The translations under genes were made by a program, and so were the position numbers. The notes under the pieces were generated by a model. It saw nothing but the letters and a program-made list of their open reading frames with translations, did no database searches and was not told where the DNA came from. Positions 6,333-11,143 of a DNA stretch of 11,143 nucleotides are shown here, piece by piece. Within the stretch, counting starts at the first letter, position 1, and every line of letters starts with the position of its first letter. Location: the NCBI GenBank assembly GCA_003219925.1, contig QHQU01000064.1:1-11143 (forward strand), read 5' to 3'. This DNA comes from Verrucomicrobiota bacterium (GTDB lineage Bacteria > Verrucomicrobiota > Verrucomicrobiia > Chthoniobacterales > UBA10450).

Positions 6333-7460
6333 ATGACCATCGGCATTCCCAAGGAAATCAAAGAACAAGAGCAACGCGTCGGTTTGCTCCCTTCCACCGC
6401 GCAAACACTGGTTGGCCATGGCCACACCGTTCTCGTGCAAAAAAATGCCGGCGTCGGCTGCGGTTATCCTGACGAGGAATACGTCAAAGCCGGTGCACAG
6501 ATCGTCGAATCGGCGGAGGAAATTTTTCAGCGCGCCGACATGATCGTAAAAGTGAAGGAACCGTTGCCAGCGGAGTGGCCGTTGTTGCGTCGAGGACAAA
6601 TTCTTTTCACCTATCTTCATTTGGCGGCGAGCAAACCTTTGACGGAAGCGTTGCTCAACTCTGGGGTGACCGGCGTTGCGTACGAGACCATTCAGATCGG
6701 GAATCGCCTTCCGCTTTTGGAACCAATGAGCGAAATCGCGGGCCGTATGTCGGTTGTGATGGGCGCATATTATTTGGCAAAACATAACGGCGGCACGGGT
6801 GTCTTGCTCGGCGGCGTTCCGGGGGTTTTGCCGGGGCGCGTGGTGGTGCTTGGCGGCGGCACCGCTGGTGTGAATGCGGCGCGCATGGCCACCGGTCTGA
6901 GCGCCGATGTTACCATTCTCGAAGTCGATCTCGAACGGATGCGTTTTCTCGACATCACCATGGACAACGCCCACACGCTATATTCCAGCGAGGCACATCT
7001 CCACGAATTGATGGCGACGACCGATCTGCTCATCGGCGCGGTTCTGGTGCCAGGCGCGAAAGCGCCGAAATTAATTACGCGAGCGATGTTGCGAAAAATG
7101 AAACCGGGCAGTGTGGTGGTGGACATTGCGATCGATCAGGGCGGTTGCGCAGAAACGTCGCGGCCAACAACGCACCTCGATCCCGTTTATGTCGAGGAAG
7201 GCGTCACCCATTATTGCGTAGCCAACATGCCGGCTGCTTATGCGCGGACCGCCACCCAGGCGCTGACGAATATTACCGGCCGCTACGTCGAGTTGCTGGC
7301 TGATCGCGGATTGGAAGGTGCATGCAATAAACAGCCGGCGCTGCTTGGTGGTGTGAACACGCGCGACGGAATACTTACCATTCAGGCCGTGGCGGAGGCG
7401 CATGGTCTGCCTTACACCCCAACGTTCTCCACTGAGACGCTGGGCTCGCTGGGCGGGTGA
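6333..7460 (+). CDS. ald: Alanine dehydrogenase
   Basis: Reversibly deaminates L-alanine to pyruvate and ammonia with NAD+, linking amino-acid use with central carbon metabolism in the cytoplasm. The 375-residue length is normal for the family. The N-terminal MTIGIPKEIKEQEQRVGLLP carries the substrate-binding Arg15. VKVKEP gives Lys75 and YLHLAA gives His96. VVVLGGGTAGVNAARMA at about residues 170-186 is the NAD-binding Rossmann loop, followed by an acidic strand end (ILEVD). VVDIAIDQGG supplies Asp268, and the VANMPAAYARTATQALTN segment is intact. All known key residues are therefore present. The start is the ATG beginning the conserved strand; upstream bases show no strong ribosome binding site. 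The gene stands alone, with a repeat upstream and a small lipoprotein gene 84 bases downstream. A hairpin overlaps its stop codon. Confidence 0.97.
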   Translation: MTIGIPKEIKEQEQRVGLLPSTAQTLVGHGHTVLVQKNAGVGCGYPDEEYVKAGAQIVESAEEIFQRADMIVKVKEPLPAEWPLLRRGQILFTYLHLAASKPLTEALLNSGVTGVAYETIQIGNRLPLLEPMSEIAGRMSVVMGAYYLAKHNGGTGVLLGGVPGVLPGRVVVLGGGTAGVNAARMATGLSADVTILEVDLERMRFLDITMDNAHTLYSSEAHLHELMATTDLLIGAVLVPGAKAPKLITRAMLRKMKPGSVVVDIAIDQGGCAETSRPTTHLDPVYVEEGVTHYCVANMPAAYARTATQALTNITGRYVELLADRGLEGACNKQPALLGGVNTRDGILTIQAVAEAHGLPYTPTFSTETLGSLGG

Positions 7461-7494
7461 ACATTCACCCAGCGTAAGGCCGAAAGGAGCCTTT
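7455..7494 (+). terminator. Hairpin overlapping the ald stop, plus second small stem
   Basis: GGGTGA (7455-7460, containing the TGA stop) pairs with TCACCC (7465-7470), with CGCT/AGCG extending the stem beyond a bulge. AAGGC/GCCTT (7476-7493) forms a second small stem followed by only a short T tract. This could be a weak terminator or attenuate the lipoprotein gene. Confidence 0.3.
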
Positions 7495-7544
7495 GCCCCG
7501 AATATGAAATGATCCCACATTGGGTTTTCCACTATCTACAACTT

Positions 7545-7748
7545 ATGAAGAAATACATCTGCATTTTGGCTGGAGCCGCGTCGTTGCTCGCGGCTTGCGA
7601 ACAGAAAACTGAGACGGTAAATCCGCCGGCTGGGGAGAAGAAAGAAACTAATACGACGGTGGTAAATCCTTCGCCGGCCACAAGCAAGACGGAGACGAAT
7701 ACGACGATCAATACGACGTCTTCGCCGGCCGCTTCGGCCACCCCGTAA
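7545..7748 (+). CDS. Tiny Thr/Asn-rich lipoprotein
   Basis: A 67-residue protein with a textbook lipoprotein signal: MKKYICILAGAASLLAAC, with lipobox L15-A16-A17-C18. Cys18 would be lipidated and the 49-residue mature part tethered to a membrane. The mature part is low-complexity: EQKTETVNPPAGEKKETNTT, then repeats around TETNTT and INTT, ending SSPAASATP. It has no folded domain I can recognise, and the DNA itself is slightly repetitive (AATACGACG appears several times). An in-frame ATG at 7509 would put 12 residues ahead of the signal and is unlikely. It is 84 bases after ald and closed by a strong terminator. Its role is unknown; such peptides can be surface spacers. Confidence 0.65.
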   Translation: MKKYICILAGAASLLAACEQKTETVNPPAGEKKETNTTVVNPSPATSKTETNTTINTTSSPAASATP

Positions 7749-7769
7749 TCAGCAAAGCTGTTTTGCGAG

Positions 7770-7801
7770 GTCTTCCCTGAGTGAACTCCGGGAAGACTTT
7801 T
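7770..7801 (+). terminator. Intrinsic terminator after the lipoprotein gene
   Basis: GTCTTCCC (7770-7777) pairs perfectly with GGGAAGAC (7790-7797) and TTTT follows. AGCAAAG upstream (7751-7757) and CTTTTGCT (7797-7804) extend the fold. It lies 22 bases after the lipoprotein stop and insulates that gene from rnpA. Confidence 0.8.
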
Positions 7802-7916
7802 GCTGTACAGACGCCGCTGATTATAAGGCAAGCGCTCGCGTTGCCACTCATCCTCGGCAAGCGGTGTGCCTGCCTTACCACTGACAACCGCCGTCGCGCA
7901 GGTTAAAATCCCGGCA

Positions 7917-8279
7917 ATGCAAAGACGCCTTCGTTTTCCGAAGTCGCGCCGACTCACTCTGGATTCCGAATTCCAACGCGTTCGGACGGAAGGCGCCTCC
8001 ATCCGTGGCGGAACGCTTACACTCGGCGTTTTGAAAAATGCCGAACCAAAAGCGCTCGTTCGCGCCGGCTTCATTACTTCTCGGCGCGTCGGGGGAGCCG
8101 TCGTCCGCAATCGCACCCGCCGGCGTTTGCGCGAGATTTTTCGCAAACATCAACACGAAATCTGCGGCGGAGTTTGGGTGGTGACGATTGCGTCGGCGCG
8201 AGCAGCGCGCGAGACATCCCACGCCTTGGAAGATGAGTGGTTGCGCCTGGCGCGGCGCGCTTCTATCCTTGCCCCCTGA
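7917..8279 (+). CDS. rnpA: Ribonuclease P protein component
   Basis: The protein subunit of RNase P, which assists the catalytic RNA in cutting the 5' leader from pre-tRNA. From the ATG at 7917 it has 120 residues, typical for the family. It starts MQRRLRFPKSRRLTLDSEFQ, the usual basic N-terminus. The RNR signature appears as VVRNRTRRRLREIFR at about residues 62-76, and WVVTIASARAA forms the following strand. The upstream in-frame GTG at 7866 would add 17 atypical residues and is less likely. rpmH, its common upstream partner, is not present in the 168 bases before it. The stop overlaps the yidD start by one base (TGATG), implying translational coupling within rnpA-yidD-yidC-khpB. Confidence 0.93.
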   Translation: MQRRLRFPKSRRLTLDSEFQRVRTEGASIRGGTLTLGVLKNAEPKALVRAGFITSRRVGGAVVRNRTRRRLREIFRKHQHEICGGVWVVTIASARAARETSHALEDEWLRLARRASILAP

Positions 8280-8542
8280 TGCGCACGCTCGTTCGCATTC
8301 TCATTCGCGGTTATCAGATAACGATTTCACCGGTGCTTTCGTTCCTCGGCGGAGCGAATTCCGGCTGCCGTTTTTCGCCCACGTGCTCCGAATATTTCTT
8401 GCGAGCGGTCGAAGAGCACGGCGTCTGGCGCGGGAGCTTTCTCGGAGTGAAGCGCCTGCTACGATGTCATCCGTGGGGCGGCAGCGGGCTTGATCCGGTG
8501 CCGGCGCCAGATTCACTGGCGCGGAGCTGCGTCTGCGAGTAA
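8279..8542 (+). CDS. yidD: Membrane protein insertion efficiency factor YidD
   Basis: A small inner-membrane-associated protein that helps YidC/Sec insert membrane proteins. The 87-residue protein starts MRTLVRILIRGYQITISPVL, an amphipathic N-terminal helix. It carries the family signature CRFSPTCSEYFLRAVEEHG (Cys30, Cys36) and then RLLRCHPWGGSGLDPVP. All family hallmarks are present. Reading from the upstream GTG at 8237 would only add residues encoded inside rnpA, so the start overlapping the rnpA stop is preferred. yidC follows after 17 bases. Confidence 0.94.
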   Translation: MRTLVRILIRGYQITISPVLSFLGGANSGCRFSPTCSEYFLRAVEEHGVWRGSFLGVKRLLRCHPWGGSGLDPVPAPDSLARSCVCE

Positions 8543-8559
8543 GCAGGCGCAATTAATTT

Positions 8560-10293
8560 ATGGATCGAACCGCCTGGATCGCCATCACTCTTTGCGTTCT
8601 TGGGCTGATCGCCTGGGAAATTTGGATTGCGCGGCAACCGTTGCCGCCGCCAGCCGTTGCGACGGCGCCTTCGGCTCCGCCTTTAGCGAGTGACATTCCT
8701 GCTGCCTCAGCTCCCTCGGCCGTTGCCACACCGGTGCAACAGGCTGGAACTGCGGCGACACCAGGTCCGAGTACGACGCCGGCGCAATTTGAAGAAAAAA
8801 CCGAAACGCTCCGCAACTCTGACGTCGAATTGCATCTTACCAATCGGGGCGGCGGAATCAGCGAAGCAGTTTTACTCAACTACCCCGCGGAGGTAGGAAA
8901 AAGCGAACGCGTAACGTTGAACTCGCCCGCACGAACTCCCATCGGCGCAATCGTCGACGATCCTGCGGCTCCGGTTTTGCCGGAATACGAAATCACCCGC
9001 GAAGCCGACACTGTCGCACTCGAGTATGTCACGCCCGAGCAGGTGACGATTCGCAAGAAGTTTTTCTTTCCGCCTACTAACGAGAAGAAGGATAATTTCG
9101 TTGCGAAATTGGATGTCGATTTCACAAACAACGGCGCGGCGCCCTACGCGAGTCCCGGTTATTTTCTTGGGATTGGCTCAGCGGCGCGGATTCACCGCAA
9201 CGACTATCCGAGCTACACCCGTTTGGTTTGGTTGGTTGGCGGCCACACTAAAGGGATTGATGTCGGTTGGTTCGCCGAGGGCGGCGGCTTTTTCGGCATG
9301 GGGCAACATCCGCCGCGTCCCTACTACACGCAGAGTGTCAATGCTGCGGAGTGGGTGGCGGCGAGTAATCAATTTTTCACTACTCTTGCGGTTCCTTTGA
9401 CTGGGAAGGCGGACGCGGTTTGGGGAAAACGCTTTGAGATCGATCCGGCAGAGAAGAACTATGGTTTGGAGGGCGCGATGCACTTGCCGGGGTTCCGGGT
9501 GGAGGCCGGCCAAACTTACAACGCACACTTCCAACTCTATCTCGGCCCGAAACTTTATCATCGGCTCGCCCAGCTCGAACACAACGAAGCCGAAGTCATG
9601 GAATTCGGCATCTTCAAGATCATCTGCCAGGCGTTGCTCAACGCCTTGAACACGTTTCACAGTTTCCTTGGCAACTATGCCGCTGCCATTCTCGCACTAA
9701 CGACAATTGTGAAGCTGTCGCTCTGGCCTCTGCAAACTAAAGCGACAGCTTCAATGCGACGCATGTCGGCGCTTTCTCCCAAAATCCAGGAGCTGCGCGA
9801 GAAATATAAGGACGATCCGACGCGGATGAATCAGGAGGTAATGAAGCTTTACAAGGAATACGGAATCAACCCGGTAGGTGGCTGTTTACCGATGCTGATC
9901 CAAATCCCGATCTTCTTCGGTCTCTTCACCATGTTGCGGCAGGCGGTCGAACTGCGCGGAGCTCACTTTCTCTGGATTCGCGATCTCTCTCAACCTGATA
10001 CGGTAGCGCATCTTCCCGTCGTCGGATGGCCCATCAATATTCTTCCACTCATCATGGCGGCGACCAGTTTTTGGATGACCCACCTGACTCCGAAGAGTGG
10101 TGATCCCACCCAACAGCGGATGATGATGTTCATGCCCATAATTTTTATCGTCTTTTGCTATAATTTTGCCGCTGCCCTCGCTCTATATTACACTGTGCAA
10201 AACCTTTTCAGCATCCTGCAACTGTATCAGAATCGGAAGCAACCGATGCCGACTTTAGAAAAAGTTGCGGTGCCGAAACGAACCCGAAAATGA
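8560..10293 (+). CDS. yidC: Membrane protein insertase YidC
   Basis: Inserts and folds inner-membrane proteins, alone or with SecYEG. The 577-residue protein has the Gram-negative layout. Residues 4-21 are a first membrane helix. A Pro/Ala-rich linker follows to about 70, then a large periplasmic beta domain (to about 345), then the conserved five-helix core. The core includes LSPKIQELREKYKDD, the C1 hairpin loop, with VGGCLPMLIQIPIFFGLFTM at about 439-458 and LPLIMAATSFWMTHLTPKSG near 493-512. QQRMMMFMPIIFIVF leads to the last helices and ends LALYYTVQNLFSILQLYQN. The groove position that is Arg in E. coli (VRG) is Lys385 here (TIVKLSLWPL), a conservative swap. The short basic tail KVAVPKRTRK suits ribosome contact. 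The stop overlaps the khpB start by four bases (ATGA). Confidence 0.97.
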   Translation: MDRTAWIAITLCVLGLIAWEIWIARQPLPPPAVATAPSAPPLASDIPAASAPSAVATPVQQAGTAATPGPSTTPAQFEEKTETLRNSDVELHLTNRGGGISEAVLLNYPAEVGKSERVTLNSPARTPIGAIVDDPAAPVLPEYEITREADTVALEYVTPEQVTIRKKFFFPPTNEKKDNFVAKLDVDFTNNGAAPYASPGYFLGIGSAARIHRNDYPSYTRLVWLVGGHTKGIDVGWFAEGGGFFGMGQHPPRPYYTQSVNAAEWVAASNQFFTTLAVPLTGKADAVWGKRFEIDPAEKNYGLEGAMHLPGFRVEAGQTYNAHFQLYLGPKLYHRLAQLEHNEAEVMEFGIFKIICQALLNALNTFHSFLGNYAAAILALTTIVKLSLWPLQTKATASMRRMSALSPKIQELREKYKDDPTRMNQEVMKLYKEYGINPVGGCLPMLIQIPIFFGLFTMLRQAVELRGAHFLWIRDLSQPDTVAHLPVVGWPINILPLIMAATSFWMTHLTPKSGDPTQQRMMMFMPIIFIVFCYNFAAALALYYTVQNLFSILQLYQNRKQPMPTLEKVAVPKRTRK

Positions 10294-10754
10294 CGCCTAA
10301 AGAGTTACTCGATACCATGCTCGGCTACCTCGGTTTCGTGGTGGAAATCGCGGAAATGCAAAGCGAAGGCGGAAATCTGACCCTGCAAATTTACACCGAG
10401 GAAAGCCGGCGTCTGATTGGTCGCGACGGCGAAATGCTCGACGCCATTCAATTTCTTCTCAATCGGTTGCTGCAGGCGAAAAACAAAGATGCCCAAAAGG
10501 TCATTGTCGATTGCGAGCATTATCGCTCCATGCGCGAAGATCGAATTGTGCAACGCGTTCGCGAGCTGGCTGAGCGAGTACGCATCACCGGACGCTCGCT
10601 GCAACTCGAGCCGATGAATTCCTATCAGCGGCGCATCGTTCACAACGCCTTCAAAGACGACCCCGATGTCGCGACCTGGAGTCCGTCTGATTCGGCGCGG
10701 ATCAAACAAATCACGCTCCTGAAACGCCAGCCGAAGAAAGAAGCGGTAAAGTAG
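10290..10754 (+). CDS. khpB: KH/R3H RNA-binding protein (Jag/KhpB type, short form)
   Basis: A single-strand RNA-binding protein linked in other bacteria to cell division and envelope control. The 154-residue protein has a KH domain with the GxxG-type loop LIGRDGEMLDAIQFLLNRLL (GRDG at residues 44-47). An R3H domain follows, with SYQRRIVHNAF giving Arg114-x3-His118. It lacks the separate N-terminal Jag_N domain found in many Firmicute Jag proteins; the first residues lead straight into the KH fold (MTPKELLDTMLGYLGFVVEI). Its ATG overlaps the yidC stop (ATGA), so it is translationally coupled. The position directly after yidC is the classic one. The gene ends 14 bases before the structured repeat region. 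Confidence 0.93.
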   Translation: MTPKELLDTMLGYLGFVVEIAEMQSEGGNLTLQIYTEESRRLIGRDGEMLDAIQFLLNRLLQAKNKDAQKVIVDCEHYRSMREDRIVQRVRELAERVRITGRSLQLEPMNSYQRRIVHNAFKDDPDVATWSPSDSARIKQITLLKRQPKKEAVK

Positions 10755-11055
10755 CGGCGCTTGCGAGCTGTAGCGGCGGTCTATGACCGCCGATGTGTTT
10801 AGCGTCGACTGACCCTCTCATTAACACACTGCTTTAGCTGGGTGTTAACGACGCCTGAGGGAGCCCCAACCGCTTCAGCGGTTTTTTGTCAGTGAACAAG
10901 TAAACCGCTAAAGCGGTTGTGGTAGTAGACTCAGCCATGCATCTCGCTGAAGCGAGGCGTTAATGAATAGGAAATATCAGGGCAGCGCCCTAACCACGTA
11001 CATGACCGCCGATGTTCGGTAAGTGGGAAAAGCTCTCGGCGGTCGTAGACCGCCG
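10755..11055. other. Non-coding structured region after khpB
   Basis: No credible gene. Almost the whole stretch is inverted repeats and small hairpins, described separately (10769-11060 and 10868-10887). The - strand open frame across it, containing VAAVYDRRE, is a reading of the repeat itself. Confidence 0.6.
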
Positions 11056-11060
11056 CTACA
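10769..11060. repeat. Nested inverted-repeat region with four mini-hairpins
   Basis: The outer arms are TGTAGCGGCGGTC...GACCGCC (10769-10793) and its inverted partner GGCGGTCGTAGACCGCCGCT ending in ACA (11038-11060). Each arm is itself a 7-bp hairpin with a 3-base loop. A partial third copy, ATGACCGCCGATGT, lies at 11002-11015. Between the arms, CATTAAC (10819-10825) is inverted at 10959-10965. Four small hairpins stand in line. Their cores are GCTTTAGC (in TTAACAC...GTGTTAA, 10821-10848), GCTTCAGC (10868-10883), GCTAAAGC (10903-10918) and GCTGAAGC (10943-10956). The cores are two complementary pairs. No gene product is visible, so this is a composite repeat, MITE-like element or structured RNA. 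Confidence 0.7.
10868..10887 (+). terminator. Likely intrinsic terminator of the rnpA-yidD-yidC-khpB operon
   Basis: AACCGC (10868-10873), loop TTCA, GCGGTT (10878-10883), then TTTT. It lies 114 bases after the khpB stop. The stem is short but GC-rich. A sister hairpin without the T tail lies at 10903-10918, so terminator function may be secondary to the repeat. Confidence 0.5.
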
Positions 11061-11143
11061 GGTTTCCGCGAAATCGCGCAGCTTCCTTTGTCTCGCCCGC
11101 TTTCACTTCCGGCCGCCACCGAAATTTTTCCAGCAACGGATTC
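11056..11143 (-). CDS. Possible C-terminal end of an unidentified gene, partial
   Basis: The - strand frame entering from the right edge reads NPLLEKFRWRPEVKAGETKE then AARFRGNL and stops at TAG (11056-11058). The balanced, charged composition looks protein-like, but 28 residues are too few to name a family. The stop codon lies inside the right arm of the repeat at 11038-11060, so the repeat may have supplied the present C-terminus. Other frames here are also open, so this is tentative. Confidence 0.35.
   Translation of the reverse strand, partial: NPLLEKFRWRPEVKAGETKEAARFRGNL

Noticed and set aside
6321..7532. Long - strand frames opposite ald (217, 118 and 153 residues)
   Set aside because: Antisense shadows of a complete, well-conserved alanine dehydrogenase gene.
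7802..7916. Search for an rpmH gene or riboswitch before rnpA
   Set aside because: No L34-like frame was seen, and only a 5-bp GGCAA/TTGCC stem; nothing matches a riboswitch I know.
7532..8146. 204-residue - strand open frame
   Set aside because: It lies antisense to the lipoprotein gene, a strong terminator and rnpA, and its sequence is basic low-complexity without motifs.
10819..10965. Row of four similar hairpins considered as a CRISPR array
   Set aside because: The units are 14-28 bases with different stems, irregular spacing and no conserved direct repeat; no cas gene is near.
10931..11119. 62-residue - strand frame containing VAAVYDRRE
   Set aside because: It is a translation of the TGTAGCGGCGGTC repeat arms, not an independent gene.

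Overview
The window looks like the chromosome of a GC-moderate, diderm, soil-type bacterium. I lean to a verrucomicrobium (Chthoniobacterales-like). The reasons are the style of the small secreted proteins, a YidC with a large periplasmic domain, and many short GC-rich palindromic repeats between genes. That placement is inference; no rRNA gene or other marker settles it.

Left part (1-1640): two short converging genes, then a stretch of gene debris. Positions 703-1184 hold, on the + strand, recognisable pieces of at least one secreted protein broken by frame changes. Positions 1206-1505 hold, on the - strand, a small secreted PepSY-like protein that becomes one continuous protein only if two homopolymer frame breaks are repaired (a run of eight A and a run of six A). 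The second break is a canonical A AAA AAG slippery heptamer that slips in the right direction.

Middle part (1640-6330): a cytoplasmic-type sulfatase, then a divergent pair (glycosyltransferase-like protein on -, sulfotransferase on +), then a SAM-dependent methyltransferase. Sulfotransferase plus glycosyltransferase-like protein suggests decoration of a surface glycan; the sulfatase could act in the opposite direction. Non-coding gaps here carry four structured repeat elements: 3070-3101 with a longer inverted copy at 5024-5067, the hairpin-rich elements 3210-3326 and 5099-5176, and 6110-6218.

Right part (6333-10754): alanine dehydrogenase (ald), a tiny Thr/Asn-rich lipoprotein closed by a good intrinsic terminator, then the conserved block rnpA-yidD-yidC-khpB, tightly packed with start/stop overlaps. 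This block joins RNase P protein (tRNA maturation), the YidD/YidC membrane insertion machinery and a KH/R3H RNA-binding protein. rpmH, the usual first gene, is not directly upstream.

Right edge (10755-11143): a 290-base structured repeat region with nested inverted repeats and four related mini-hairpins, followed by the likely 3' end of a - strand gene that stops inside the repeat. I found no CRISPR, tRNA, rRNA, transposase or phage gene, and no convincing new multi-gene system. The most unusual content is the structured repeats and the frame-broken small secreted genes.
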